Notes: a model not told the origin generated them from the letters alone. A stretch of DNA of 30,707 nt from Thermoplasmata archaeon (GCA_030044475.1 JASHVP010000061.1:1-30707), one strand, 5' to 3'. Shown: positions 15,319 to 22,884, counted from the first letter of the stretch. Translations and numbers: made by a program.

Positions 15319-16161
15319 ATGTCACGGATCTGCGTGGTCGTTCCGGTCCGCGACGACCCTCGGCTGGTCGCGACCCTCGCCTCCCTGAACGCGCAGACCC
15401 GTCGACCGGATCGCGTCCTGATCGTCGCGAGCCCCGGCACGCCCGAGCCGCTCCTCGACCGGGCGCGGGCGGCCGCTCCTGACCTCGCGGTCGAGGTGGT
15501 CCGCGTGGCGGGCGGGGTCGTGGCCGCCCGGCAGGCGGCGCTCGGTCGCCTCGCGGAAGAGACCACCGTCTTCCTCGACTCCGACGAGCGTGCGCCCCCC
15601 GATTGGCTCCGGGACCTCGTCGTGCCGGTCGAGAGCGGCCGCGCGTCGTTCAGCGGGGGTCCGACCCGGCCGGCGCGGCCGCCGGTCGGCTCGATCGAGC
15701 GCTACAGCGTGCTGCTCGAAGCGTCGATCTACGAGCAGCTCGTCCCGTCGCACGTCGCGTATCTCCCCCTCCAGAACACCGCCTGGAGCACCCGCTCGCT
15801 CCGGGCGCTCGGCTTCGACCCCCGGATCGCCTACGCCGAGGACCACGACCTCGAGACCCGCGCGGTCCGCGCCGGCCTGACGGGGGAGTACGTACCCGAC
15901 GCGTGGGTCGTGCACGACAAGTCCTCGGAGACGAGCGTGCTCCGATGGGCGCGGAAGCGATACCGGTACCTCGTGGCGATGGCGATGTCACTGCTGAAGA
16001 ACGGCGAGCTCGGGGACCGGTTGGGAGAACGCCGGCGTCCCGTGCAGCATCCGCTCCGCTACGTGGAGGCGGCGATGAAGCCGCTCGCCCTGCTGGACGC
16101 GACGGTCCGCTGGCGACGCGTGCGGAACCGCCGGATTCCGTCGGCCCCTCCTCCATCGTGA
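15319..16161 (+). CDS. Glycosyltransferase family 2 (GT-A fold)
   Basis: 280 aa. It starts SRICVVVPVRDDPRLVATLASLNAQTRRPDRVLIV, the GT2 nucleotide-binding fold. The metal-binding DxD-type motif is FLDSDERAPPDW, and AEDHDLETRAVRAGL is the usual ED acceptor-site motif. YSVLLEASIYEQLV...LQNTAWS is the acceptor loop seen in inverting GT2 enzymes. There is no transmembrane span, although the C-terminal basic region (RWARKRYRYLV...) may touch the membrane. The ATG at 15319 has a purine-rich GAGGGG directly before it. Paired with a divergent GT4 and a nearby epimerase. Confidence 0.9.
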   Translation: MSRICVVVPVRDDPRLVATLASLNAQTRRPDRVLIVASPGTPEPLLDRARAAAPDLAVEVVRVAGGVVAARQAALGRLAEETTVFLDSDERAPPDWLRDLVVPVESGRASFSGGPTRPARPPVGSIERYSVLLEASIYEQLVPSHVAYLPLQNTAWSTRSLRALGFDPRIAYAEDHDLETRAVRAGLTGEYVPDAWVVHDKSSETSVLRWARKRYRYLVAMAMSLLKNGELGDRLGERRRPVQHPLRYVEAAMKPLALLDATVRWRRVRNRRIPSAPPPS

Positions 16162-16195
16162 CCCGTCCGCCGGCGTTCGCCGCGCCGGCTCCGGC

Positions 16196-16207
16196 AAACC
16201 TTAAGGG
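16196..16207 (+). promoter_or_regulatory. TATA element of the FKBP gene
   Basis: AAACCTTAAGGG, with a perfect CCTTAAGG palindrome at 16199-16206, lies 23-30 bp before the ATG at 16229. A leaderless message is predicted. Confidence 0.6.
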
Positions 16208-16228
16208 ACCCCCCGGTTCGGCGGGGCG

Positions 16229-17113
16229 ATGTCCCCGGAGGGCGCCCGTACGCCGGCCCCGACCGAGGCGGGCGATCTGGTCCGCCTCGACTTCGACCTG
16301 TGGGCGGAGGGCGGAGGAAAGACCGAACTGCTGGACACCACCCGGGAGGAAGTCGCCCAAGAGGCGAACGTCCCGAAGGTGGAGGGTCGGACCTGGGGTC
16401 CCCGCCCCCACGAGATCGGCGGCGACTTCTTCCCCGGCGGGATCGAGAACTCGCTCGTCGGCCTGACGGTCGGGGAAGAGGTCACCCGAGAGTTCGCGCC
16501 GGCCGACGCCTTCGGCGAGCGGGACCCCAACCTGATCGAACTGTTCACAATGCACGAGATCGAACGGCTCCCCGAGATGCGCCGCGAGGACGCGCACCTG
16601 GACCTGGGGACGGTCCTCACGATCAACGGGCGACGAGGCCGCGTGGTCACCCTCACCGCCGCCCGGGTCCGGGTCGACTTCAACCCGCCGTTCGCGGGGC
16701 GCAAGGTGAAGGGCCGATTCCTCGCGACCGAGCGGATCACCGACGCGACGGAGCAGATCCGTGCGATCGTCGAGCTCCAGTACGGCCGCTCGAAGGAGTT
16801 CAAGGTCGAGACCGACGGGAAGACGATCTCGCTCCAGGTCCCGGACGTCTCCCGGTACGACCTGCGCTGGATCAATGCCAAGCCGCGGGTCGTGGACCGA
16901 CTTCGGCAGAAGCTGCACCCGCACGCCGTGCGGATCGTCGAGGAGTACGTCACCCCGGTCGAGAAGAAGGAGGCTCCCGCGGCGGAGCCGCCCACGGCCG
17001 CGGAACCGACCGCGGAGACGCCCCACCCCAAGCACGCCCACGGAGGCAAGGGGTCCGCGAAGTCATCGGCGAAGTCCGCGGCACCGGCCGAGCCCCCGCC
17101 CAAGGGCGAGTGA
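16229..17113 (+). CDS. FKBP-type peptidyl-prolyl isomerase, long archaeal (SlyD-like) form
   Basis: Folding helper that isomerises prolyl bonds; no signal peptide, so cytosolic. 294 aa. The FKBP core is at about residues 15-160 (DLVRLDFDLW, GDFFPGGIENSLVGLTVGEEV, DAFGERDPNLIELF). The SlyD-type insert in the flap is followed by the closing strand VRVDFNPPFAGRKVKGRF. A second domain (about 160-245) is the C-terminal extension typical of long archaeal FKBPs. The last 50 residues are a Lys/Ala/Pro/Glu-rich low-complexity tail (EKKEAPAAEPP...HGGKGSAKSSAKS), probably disordered. ATG 16229 fits the TATA at 16199. Monocistronic or leading into the micro-protein at 17168. Confidence 0.9.
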   Translation: MSPEGARTPAPTEAGDLVRLDFDLWAEGGGKTELLDTTREEVAQEANVPKVEGRTWGPRPHEIGGDFFPGGIENSLVGLTVGEEVTREFAPADAFGERDPNLIELFTMHEIERLPEMRREDAHLDLGTVLTINGRRGRVVTLTAARVRVDFNPPFAGRKVKGRFLATERITDATEQIRAIVELQYGRSKEFKVETDGKTISLQVPDVSRYDLRWINAKPRVVDRLRQKLHPHAVRIVEEYVTPVEKKEAPAAEPPTAAEPTAETPHPKHAHGGKGSAKSSAKSAAPAEPPPKGE

Positions 17114-17137
17114 TTCCGCCCCCGGACGAACCGGGCC

Positions 17138-17147
17138 TACTTGAATC
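17138..17147 (+). promoter_or_regulatory. Probable TATA element of the 43-aa membrane protein gene
   Basis: TACTTGAATC, the only AT-rich patch in this spacer, lies 21-30 bp before the ATG at 17168. It supports the reality of the tiny gene. Confidence 0.45.
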
Positions 17148-17167
17148 GAGGGTCCTTCGGCTCTCCG

Positions 17168-17299
17168 ATGAGCCCCCCCGTTCCGAGCACCCGGGTCCCG
17201 ATCGGGTTCCTCATCGGGATCTTCGCCGCCGCGACGGTCGTCGGGGTCGTGATCGCCTACCTGGGGATCCACGGCTCGATCGGCACCGGGATCCCGTGA
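17168..17299 (+). CDS. 43-residue single-span membrane protein, unknown
   Basis: Too short for routine gene calling. ATG to TGA gives 43 aa: a short polar N-terminus (MSPPVPSTRVP), then one hydrophobic helix (IGFLIGIFAAATVVGVVIAYLG, residues about 12-33) and a short glycine-rich end (IHGSIGTGIP). A TATA-like patch sits 21-30 bp upstream, the spacing used by its neighbours. It is followed by a second micro-protein of similar design. It does not match the archaeal Sec61-beta (SecG) pattern I know. Possible roles are a small subunit of a membrane complex or a membrane regulator, but nothing in the sequence decides this. Confidence 0.6.
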   Translation: MSPPVPSTRVPIGFLIGIFAAATVVGVVIAYLGIHGSIGTGIP

Positions 17300-17322
17300 A
17301 TCGACGGGTGCGTATCGAGGGG

Positions 17323-17331
17323 AGATAAATC
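17323..17331 (+). promoter_or_regulatory. TATA box of the 40-aa membrane protein gene
   Basis: AGATAAATC in a GC-rich spacer, 20-28 bp before the GTG at 17351. A good archaeal TATA box at the leaderless spacing. Confidence 0.6.
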
Positions 17332-17350
17332 CCGGCGCGCCTGGGCGCCC

Positions 17351-17473
17351 GTGGCGGTCTCGAGCGCGTCGAACGATGACTCCGGCGCCTATACTGGCTG
17401 GCTCGTCGGAGCCCTGATCATCCTCGCGGTCTTCGTCGTGGGCGGGGCGCTCTGGTTCAAGTACCACCCGTAG
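17351..17473 (+). CDS. 40-residue single-span membrane protein, unknown
   Basis: GTG to TAG gives 40 aa: an acidic polar N-terminus (AVSSASNDDSGAYTG), a single hydrophobic helix (WLVGALIILAVFVVGGALWF, about 17-36) and a short basic end (KYHP). By the positive-inside rule the C-terminus would be cytoplasmic. The strong TATA box 20-28 bp upstream is the main reason to believe it. Its last 17 bp overlap the end of the convergent methyltransferase gene. Small one-helix subunits of respiratory or transport complexes look like this, but there is no specific match. Confidence 0.62.
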   Translation: MAVSSASNDDSGAYTGWLVGALIILAVFVVGGALWFKYHP

Positions 17474-18014
17474 CCGGCGCCCGAGCCTCGGGCCACCGGT
17501 AGAGATAGACCTGGGCGCCCGCGTCGTAGGTCGTCGGGGACCAGCCGGGTACCGCGTGGCAGTGGCTGACGACCCGCGCCCCGGCGCGAAGCTCGGCCTC
17601 GAACTTCGGCCGGAGGCGGGCCATCGCGCCCGGCCACAGGAACGCAGTCACCACCGACGCGTCCCGGAAGTCGAGGGCGAAGAGGTTCCCCCAACGCAGG
17701 GTGATGCGCTCCTCGTCCGATCCGAGCCGACGCCGCAGTCGCAGGATGCCCATTCGCACCGGCTCGACCTCGACGCCGACGACCCGCGCCCGGTACGTGC
17801 GCGCGGCTCGGAAGACGATCGCCCCGGTGCCGGCTCCGAGGTCGTAGACCGTGTCCCGCGGCCCGACCTCGGCGAGGCGCAACATCGCCTCGACCGAGCG
17901 ACGGGGCGTCGGCTGGTAGCCGGCCCCGTAGACGAACGAAGCGAACACGAAGTACCCCACGACGACAACCGCCCCGAGGAGGACGATCGCGATCTCGAGG
18001 TCGAGTCCGAGCAC
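17457..18014 (-). CDS. Membrane-anchored class I SAM methyltransferase, FAM173/ATPSCKMT-like
   Basis: 185 aa. An N-terminal hydrophobic helix (about residues 8-28, EIAIVLLGAVVVVGYFVFASF) is followed by a Rossmann methyltransferase: VYDLGAGTGAIVFRAA (motif I, Asp58 to Gly64), VVGVEVEPVR (motif II), then LRWGNLFALDFRDASVVTAFLWPGAM and a LRPKFEAELRAGARVVSHCHAVPGW block. The membrane helix plus the GNLF...D.....VV..FL.P..M..L.PK...EL..GARVVS pattern resembles the FAM173 family, whose mitochondrial members trimethylate lysine in ATP synthase subunit c or the ADP/ATP carrier. The GTG at 18014 is 6 bp after meaB's stop, so it is in the mutase operon. Substrate here is unknown; a membrane protein lysine is a reasonable guess. 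Confidence 0.8.
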   Translation of the reverse strand: MLGLDLEIAIVLLGAVVVVGYFVFASFVYGAGYQPTPRRSVEAMLRLAEVGPRDTVYDLGAGTGAIVFRAARTYRARVVGVEVEPVRMGILRLRRRLGSDEERITLRWGNLFALDFRDASVVTAFLWPGAMARLRPKFEAELRAGARVVSHCHAVPGWSPTTYDAGAQVYLYRWPEARAPATGGT

Positions 18015-18020
18015 GGCGGC

Positions 18021-18986
18021 CTACCCGCGGGCGCGTCGGGTCCGGTGCAGCCGCTCGGCGGCGGTCCGCGGGTCGACCTCCCGAGCGACGACCTGGTCGA
18101 GAAGCCGGCGGAGCTCCGGGTCCCGCTCGAGCCGCTCCGTCAGCTCCGCGTCGACGTGGTCGCGGACTCGCCCGACGATCTCCTTCGCGAGCCGCCGACG
18201 TTCCGCCTCCGGACGTCGCCCGCTCCGCTCGAGATACGCTTCGTGGGCTTCGACCGCCTCCCACAGCGCGGGGATGCCCGACGGCTCGACCGTCGAGGTG
18301 AGGACCACCGGGCTCCGCCACCCGCCGCGCTCCGTGCCGAGCGCGGCGAGCTCCACGAGGTCCCGCCGCGCGGCGTCCGCGCCCGGGAGGTCGGCCTTGT
18401 TCACGCAGAAGACGTCCGCGATCTCGAACAAACCGGCCTTGAGCGTCTGCACTTCGTCCCCGAGGTGCGGAACGAGCACGACCACGCTCGTCGTCGCGAT
18501 GTCGCGGATCGCGGTGTCGACCTGCCCGCTCCCGACGGTCTCCACGAGGATGTCGTCGAACCCCGCGACCTCGAGGATCCGGGCCGCCTCGCGCGTGGCC
18601 GCCGCGACGCCGCCCGCCGCGCCCCGGCTCGCCATCGAACGGAAGAAGACGCCGTCGTCGTCCGCCGGTCGGTCGAACCGGATCCGGTCCCCGAGGACCG
18701 ATCCCCCGCTGAACGGACTCGATGGGTCGACCGCGATCACGGCGACCCGTCGCCCCTGGCCCCGCAGGTGGGCTACCAGCGCGTTGATCAGGCTCGACTT
18801 CCCGACCCCCAGGGGGCCGGTGAATCCGACGATCCGGACCCGCCCGGTTTCTCGGTAGAGCGCCTTCAACAGGGCGTCGGCCTCCGGCGCGCCGTTCTCG
18901 ATGGCCGAGATGGCGCGGCCGAGCGCGCGCCGGTCCCCGGCGCGGATCTGCCGGACGGGGAGGGCGCCCCGGCGCTCCCCGGTCAT
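18021..18986 (-). CDS. meaB: Methylmalonyl-CoA mutase-associated GTPase MeaB
   Basis: G3E-type P-loop GTPase that loads and protects the B12 cofactor of methylmalonyl-CoA mutase; older annotations call it ArgK/LAO transport ATPase. 321 aa. Walker A is GFTGPLGVGKSS with Lys63. VAVIAVDPSSPFSGGSVLGDRIR is the MeaB switch I region, ILVETVGSGQVD is switch II (usually VETVGVGQSE), and VNKADLP is the G4 motif. The C-terminal helices form the dimer arm. The ATG overlaps the stop of the cobalamin-binding subunit gene (ATGA). The pairing with the mutase subunit settles MeaB over other GTPases. Confidence 0.94.
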   Translation of the reverse strand: MTGERRGALPVRQIRAGDRRALGRAISAIENGAPEADALLKALYRETGRVRIVGFTGPLGVGKSSLINALVAHLRGQGRRVAVIAVDPSSPFSGGSVLGDRIRFDRPADDDGVFFRSMASRGAAGGVAAATREAARILEVAGFDDILVETVGSGQVDTAIRDIATTSVVVLVPHLGDEVQTLKAGLFEIADVFCVNKADLPGADAARRDLVELAALGTERGGWRSPVVLTSTVEPSGIPALWEAVEAHEAYLERSGRRPEAERRRLAKEIVGRVRDHVDAELTERLERDPELRRLLDQVVAREVDPRTAAERLHRTRRARG

Positions 18987-19399
18987 GCGCGCGGCCGGGC
19001 GAGCCGCTGGGCCGTGCGAACGATCTCCTCGAGCGAGGCCCCCGGTCCGAAGATCGCGCGGATGCCGGCCTTGCGAAGCCGACGGGCGTCCTCGTCCGGG
19101 ATGATCCCCCCGGCGAAGACCGGGATGTTGCCCGCCTTCTCCTTCTTCAGGAGCGCGAGCACGCGGGGGAAGAGCGCCATGTGGGCGCCCGAGAGAATGG
19201 AGAGCCCGATCAGGTCGACGTCCTCCTCGACCGCCGCCCGGACGATCTCCTCGGGGGTCTGCCGAAGGCCGGCGTAGACCACTTCCATCCCGGCGTCGCG
19301 GAGCGCGCGGGCGACGACCTTCGCCCCTCGGTCGTGCCCGTCGAGTCCGGGCTTCGCGATCAGGACCCGGACGGGCGCCTTCTTCGCGCGAACGGTCAC
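18983..19399 (-). CDS. Methylmalonyl-CoA mutase, cobalamin-binding (C-terminal) subunit
   Basis: 138 aa, the stand-alone B12-binding subunit of archaeal methylmalonyl-CoA mutase, which converts methylmalonyl-CoA to succinyl-CoA. The base-off motif DxHxxG is present (GLDGHDRG, Asp20, His22, Gly25). LSILSGAHM and FAGGIIPDEDARRL are the other two cobalamin-contact motifs. The catalytic large subunit is not in this window, as is common for split archaeal mutases. The GTG at 19399 has a purine-rich GAGGAGAGG on the minus strand about 10 bp before it. First gene of a mutase-subunit/meaB/methyltransferase operon with one 4-bp overlap. Confidence 0.94.
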   Translation of the reverse strand: MTVRAKKAPVRVLIAKPGLDGHDRGAKVVARALRDAGMEVVYAGLRQTPEEIVRAAVEEDVDLIGLSILSGAHMALFPRVLALLKKEKAGNIPVFAGGIIPDEDARRLRKAGIRAIFGPGASLEEIVRTAQRLARPRA

Positions 19400-19453
19400 C
19401 GAATCCGTCCTCTCCTCGAAGGACGAGGGTTCGGGAGAAAAGCTTTCGGGTCC

Positions 19454-20368
19454 TCAGAGGGCGGCGAGGGCGTCCAGCACGAGGTTTCCGGCGAGCAGAC
19501 CGACAACGACGCCCGCGGCCAAGAAGACGACGAACGGGAGCTGCGGAGTGACCCAGACCCGACGCACTCCGTTCACCGCGAGCTCGCGCGCGGCCGCCTC
19601 CCGACCGGTGCGGTCCTCGTCCGCGGTCTCCGCGTCGTCGTCGGGCGCGGACGCGACCTTCGGGTCGCGCAGCCAGACGAACCGCTCCGGCAGCTCTTCG
19701 GTCGGGATCGAGTAGCCCGTGAATCCCCGTAGGCCCCGCATCTCGTGCCGGCGCGCGTTCCGGACGGCCAGGGCGATCGGGACGACGATCGAGCCGACCG
19801 CCGCGTCCATGAGGACCGTCAGCGCGAACGGCAGGACCCGAAGGCCCTGCGTGGCCGCGTACGGAAGCGGTAGGACGGGGGTCGCGAACAGCGGAAGGGC
19901 GAGGCCCGCGATCATGAGCGCCTTGGCATCCGCGGCCCCGTAGAGGACGCCGAACTCGAAGAGGATCCGCGCGAAGACGACCGTCGCGACGACCGCGATC
20001 ACTTCGATCGGGACCCCGGACTCGCCCACGCCGAACCGCTCGGCCGCGACCGCGACGCCCCCGAGGACGACGGCGTACCCTCCGAACTCGATCGCGTTGG
20101 CGTGCCGTTCGACCGTCCCACCGAGGGACTCGTCCCAGGCGAACATGTGCTCCAGAACGAACAGCCCCGCGACCGTCCAGGCGAGCACCGGAACGACCCC
20201 GTCGCCCGCGAATCCCACCGCGCCGAGCGCGAGGGCCACGACGCCCATCCCTTGCCAAAGCCGGTCGGTGACCTCGCGCGTGCGGAGGTCGGCCGCCGCC
20301 GCGACGGCGAAGCCGGCGACGAGCAGCGCGACCCGCGCGTCGAGCACCGCCGCATCGACCGCGCTCAC
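19454..20368 (-). CDS. Archaeal A24 prepilin/preflagellin peptidase (PibD/FlaK-like)
   Basis: Membrane aspartyl protease that trims class III signal peptides of pilins and archaellins. 304 aa with about seven hydrophobic spans. The two catalytic aspartates are in AAADLRTREV (Asp27) and YGAADAKAL (Asp147, the GxGD-type motif reading GAAD). A long cytoplasmic polar stretch (about 205-265, with DDDAETADEDRTGREA) precedes a final span. It is longer than PibD/FlaK (about 230-240) because of this acidic loop and the last span. No pilin or archaellin genes are in view. GTG start at 20368; an AT-rich CTTAAG (20408-20413) is 40-45 bp upstream on the minus strand. Divergent from the S6e operon. Confidence 0.85.
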   Translation of the reverse strand: MSAVDAAVLDARVALLVAGFAVAAAADLRTREVTDRLWQGMGVVALALGAVGFAGDGVVPVLAWTVAGLFVLEHMFAWDESLGGTVERHANAIEFGGYAVVLGGVAVAAERFGVGESGVPIEVIAVVATVVFARILFEFGVLYGAADAKALMIAGLALPLFATPVLPLPYAATQGLRVLPFALTVLMDAAVGSIVVPIALAVRNARRHEMRGLRGFTGYSIPTEELPERFVWLRDPKVASAPDDDAETADEDRTGREAAARELAVNGVRRVWVTPQLPFVVFLAAGVVVGLLAGNLVLDALAAL

Positions 20369-20478
20369 GTCGGCCCCGCCCTCGACGTTGCGAGCGGGAA
20401 CGTCCGTCTTAAGGCCGCCCCTGCGAGGGAATCCCGACGACGCCCGGCGCCACCGAGGCGCCCCGCCCCGGAGAAGGC

Positions 20479-20486
20479 TATTTAAA
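20479..20486 (+). promoter_or_regulatory. TATA box of the S6e-aIF2gamma-Trm112 operon
   Basis: TATTTAAA, a near-consensus archaeal TATA box, 38-45 bp before the S6e ATG, giving a leader of about 12-15 nt. A GGCGCC-ACCGA-GGCGCC stem-loop (20446-20462) lies just upstream. Confidence 0.7.
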
Positions 20487-20523
20487 GAGGGCCCGACTGG
20501 CGCGCCTTCGCCCCTCGGTACGG

Positions 20524-20901
20524 ATGGTCGAGTACAAGCTGGTCATCTCCGACAAGGCGACGTCGATCGCCCGGACGGTCACCGACCCGAACGCGGCCGG
20601 GTTCCTCGGCAAGCGGATCGGCGAGACCGTCGGCGGCGAGGTCATCGGCGCGTCCGGCTACACGTTCCGGATCACCGGCGGCACCGACAAGAGCGGCTTC
20701 CCGTTGCGGCCCAACGTCCCCGGCGCCCGACAGGTTCGCCTCTACGTCGGCGAAGGGTTCGGCTTCCACGCCCCCCGCGACGGCATGCGCAAGCGGCGGA
20801 GGTTCCGCGGCGACACGGTCAGCGAAGATACGGTCCAGATCAACCTGGTGGTCGATCAGAAGGGCCCGAAGGCGCTGGCGGAGCTGTTCGCCGCGGCATG
20901 A
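20524..20901 (+). CDS. rps6e: 30S ribosomal protein S6e (eS6)
   Basis: 125 aa, the short archaeal form of eS6, a small-subunit protein found only in archaea and eukaryotes. It begins MVEYKLVISDKAT and has FLGKRIGETVGGE and YTFRITGGTDKSGFPLRPNV (the standard S6e signature). RDGMRKRRRFRGDTVSEDTVQINLVV is its RNA-binding end. Stop overlaps the start of the aIF2-gamma gene (ATGA). The order S6e-aIF2gamma is widely conserved in archaea. Confidence 0.97.
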   Translation: MVEYKLVISDKATSIARTVTDPNAAGFLGKRIGETVGGEVIGASGYTFRITGGTDKSGFPLRPNVPGARQVRLYVGEGFGFHAPRDGMRKRRRFRGDTVSEDTVQINLVVDQKGPKALAELFAAA

Positions 20902-22133
20902 AGGTCCCCCGCCAACCCGAGGTCAACATCGGCCTCGTCGGGCACGTCGACCACGGGAAGACGACCCTCACGCAGGCGCTCACCGGCGAGTGGACCGACC
21001 GGCACTCCGAAGAGCTGAAGCGCGGGATCTCGATCAAGCTCGGGTACGCCGACGCGGCGTTCTACAAATGTCCGACTTGCCCGGAGCCGACCGGGTACGC
21101 GGTCGAACCGGTCTGCCCGAACTGCGGGAAGCCGGCCGAGTTCGTCCGGGCGGTCTCCTTCGTCGACGCCCCCGGGCACGAGACCCTCATGGAGACGATG
21201 CTCTCCGGGGCGGCCATCATGGACGGGGCGCTCCTCCTGGTCGCGGCGAACGAGCACGTCCCGCAGCCGCAGACCCGCGAGCACCTCTACGCGCTCGACA
21301 TCATCGGCGTGCGCAAGGTCGTGGTCGTCCAGAACAAGATCGACCTGCTCTCCGCCGAAGGGGCCGAAGCGAACTACCGGGAGATCGTCGAGTTCCTCAA
21401 GGGCTCCCCGTTCGCGTCGGCGCCGGTGGTCCCCGTCAGCGCGAACCACCGCGTCGGCATCGATGCGTTGATCGGGGCGATCGAGGCGACGATCCCGACG
21501 CCCCCGCGCGACCCGGCGAAGCCCCCGCTCCTGTACGTCGCCCGTTCGTTCGATATCAACCGTCCCGGGACCCGACCCGCCAAGCTCCGCGGCGGGGTGC
21601 TCGGAGGCTCGCTGCTGCAGGGCAAGCTCGCGCTCGGCGACGAGATCGAGATCCGTCCCGGACCGACGGGGGCGGCCGGACCCCGGGCGGAGTCGCTGCG
21701 GACCCACGTCACCTCGATCGTCTCGGGCGGACAGGAGTGGGACGAGCTCCACCCCGGGGGCCTGGCGGCCGTGGGCACCAGCCTCGACCCGGCGCTGGCG
21801 AAGGGGGACGGTCTCACCGGCCGCCTCATCGGCGCCGCCGGGACCCTGCCGCCGGTGAGCCAGAAGATCCGCGTCAAGGCGACGCTCCTCGACCGGGTCC
21901 TCGGGTCGGAGCGCGAGATCAAGGTCGAGAAGATCCGAACCAACGAGTTGCTCGCGATCACCGTCGGGACCACGATCGCGGCGGGCAAGGTGACGAGCGC
22001 CCGCGGGGACGAGGTGGAGTTGTCCTTGAACCGAGCGGTGACCGTCTTCCCCGGTAGCCGGGTCGCGGTCTCCCGACGGCTGAACGCGTGGCGGCTCATC
22101 GGGTACGGGATCGTGGAGGGGACGGCGAGATGA
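20898..22133 (+). CDS. eif2g: Translation initiation factor 2 subunit gamma (aIF2-gamma)
   Basis: GTPase core of aIF2 that brings initiator Met-tRNA to the small subunit. 411 aa, standard length. The G domain has GHVDHGKTT (G1, residues 15-23), KRGISIKLGY (switch I), DAPGHE (G3) and NKIDLL (G4). The zinc knuckle CPTC...CPNC (Cys58, 61, 73, 76) is the hallmark separating it from EF-Tu/SelB. Beta-barrel domains II and III follow, with RSFDINRPGTRPAKLRGGVLGGSL. ATG overlaps the S6e stop, and its own stop overlaps the Trm112 ATG. Confidence 0.97.
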   Translation: MKVPRQPEVNIGLVGHVDHGKTTLTQALTGEWTDRHSEELKRGISIKLGYADAAFYKCPTCPEPTGYAVEPVCPNCGKPAEFVRAVSFVDAPGHETLMETMLSGAAIMDGALLLVAANEHVPQPQTREHLYALDIIGVRKVVVVQNKIDLLSAEGAEANYREIVEFLKGSPFASAPVVPVSANHRVGIDALIGAIEATIPTPPRDPAKPPLLYVARSFDINRPGTRPAKLRGGVLGGSLLQGKLALGDEIEIRPGPTGAAGPRAESLRTHVTSIVSGGQEWDELHPGGLAAVGTSLDPALAKGDGLTGRLIGAAGTLPPVSQKIRVKATLLDRVLGSEREIKVEKIRTNELLAITVGTTIAAGKVTSARGDEVELSLNRAVTVFPGSRVAVSRRLNAWRLIGYGIVEGTAR

Positions 22134-22312
22134 ACCCGGACCTGATGGAGATCCTCCGATGCCCCGTGTGCCGCGGCGAGCTCCGCCTGACGGTCGGTCG
22201 GCGGGACGGGGCCGAGATCGTTACGGGGACCCTCATGTGCGACCGCTGCAGGGTCGACTACCCGATCGCCGACGGGATCCCGGATCTGCTGCCTCCCGAC
22301 GAGCGCGACTGA
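22130..22312 (+). CDS. trm112: Trm112-family zinc protein (methyltransferase partner)
   Basis: 60 aa zinc-ribbon protein. In eukaryotes and some archaea Trm112 binds and activates several methyltransferases acting on tRNA, rRNA and release factor. Four cysteines in two pairs (Cys11, Cys14, Cys37, Cys40) in ILRCPVCRGEL and LMCDRCRVDYPIADGIPDLLP, a textbook Trm112/YcaR pattern. The frame is open upstream to 22088, but that part overlaps aIF2-gamma and is low quality; the ATG at 22130 in an ATGA overlap is the start. Third gene of the S6e operon. Confidence 0.9.
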   Translation: MNPDLMEILRCPVCRGELRLTVGRRDGAEIVTGTLMCDRCRVDYPIADGIPDLLPPDERD

Positions 22313-22319
22313 TCCGACC

Positions 22320-22751
22320 CTAGGTCCCGATTCCGTAGTAGTAGCCGAAGATCGCGAAGAACATCAGGCCCGCGACGAGCACCGACGGCAGGAACCAGCG
22401 GATCGCCCGGCGGGACCTGGCCTCCACCGAGCTGCCGACGGTCACGACGGGGATCGCGAACGCCAGCCAGTACCCCGTGAGGATCGTCTCGTAGAGCGCG
22501 TACGACGTGCGGTTCCCGTCGGGGTCGTGCATCACCACCGTCACGACCAGGACCACCGCGAAGAGGAGAAAGCCGAGGCTGACACCGGCGGCGTCTCGGT
22601 ACCCCTCGAAGCCCCGCTTACGGCGCGGATAGGAGCGCCGGAGCACGACGTACATCAGGACGAACATCCCGAGCGTCGCCACCAACAACACGAAGCCGGG
22701 CGACGCCAGAGGGAGCGGCGTCGGACCGGGTCCCGGAGCCGTGAGCGCCAT
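22320..22751 (-). CDS. Four-span integral membrane protein, unknown
   Basis: 143 aa with four hydrophobic helices at about 18-37, 57-75, 89-107 and 119-138. Short polar loops are basic after helix 1 (RRSYPRRKRGFEGYRD) and after helix 3 (EARSRRAIR), so both loops and not the termini are likely cytoplasmic. The span 3 region (YALYETILTGYWLAFAIPV) and C-terminus (FFAIFGYYYGIGT) are aromatic-rich. An unusually good Shine-Dalgarno (AGGAGGGG, 22755-22762 minus strand) precedes the ATG; no TATA box is visible. The four-helix plan recalls small respiratory subunits such as the cytochrome oxidase subunit II/IV region, but no metal-binding or heme-binding motif is seen, so I give no function. Confidence 0.78.
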   Translation of the reverse strand: MALTAPGPGPTPLPLASPGFVLLVATLGMFVLMYVVLRRSYPRRKRGFEGYRDAAGVSLGFLLFAVVLVVTVVMHDPDGNRTSYALYETILTGYWLAFAIPVVTVGSSVEARSRRAIRWFLPSVLVAGLMFFAIFGYYYGIGT

Positions 22752-22754
22752 CGG

Positions 22755-22762
22755 CCCCTCCT
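22755..22762 (-). promoter_or_regulatory. Shine-Dalgarno site of the four-span membrane protein gene
   Basis: AGGAGGGG on the minus strand, with core GGAGG at 22757-22761, five bases before the ATG at 22751. It is one of few clear ribosome binding sites in the window and implies a leadered mRNA here. Confidence 0.55.
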
Positions 22763-22884
22763 ACGGTCCCGCGTCGAGTCGGCGGGGCCCCGCGGTAGCG
22801 CCGTCCTCGATCCGCGGCGGCCGGCCCACGGAGCCCGTCCGGACCGGAGGGCCGACCCGTCGGAGTCGGGAAGCGCGCACGAGG

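Noticed and set aside
15249..15566. N-terminal extension of the GT4 gene
   Set aside because: The extra 106 codons are Arg/Ser/Thr-rich, antisense to GT2 and upstream of the TATA element.
19454..20368. GAAD instead of GxGD in the prepilin peptidase as a sign of inactivity
   Set aside because: Archaeal A24 enzymes tolerate Ala at this position as far as I recall, and both aspartates are present.
20446..20462. GGCGCC-ACCGA-GGCGCC stem-loop as a terminator or riboswitch before S6e
   Set aside because: GGCGCC is self-complementary and common at this GC content, and it lies upstream of the TATA box, so it is not in the S6e transcript.
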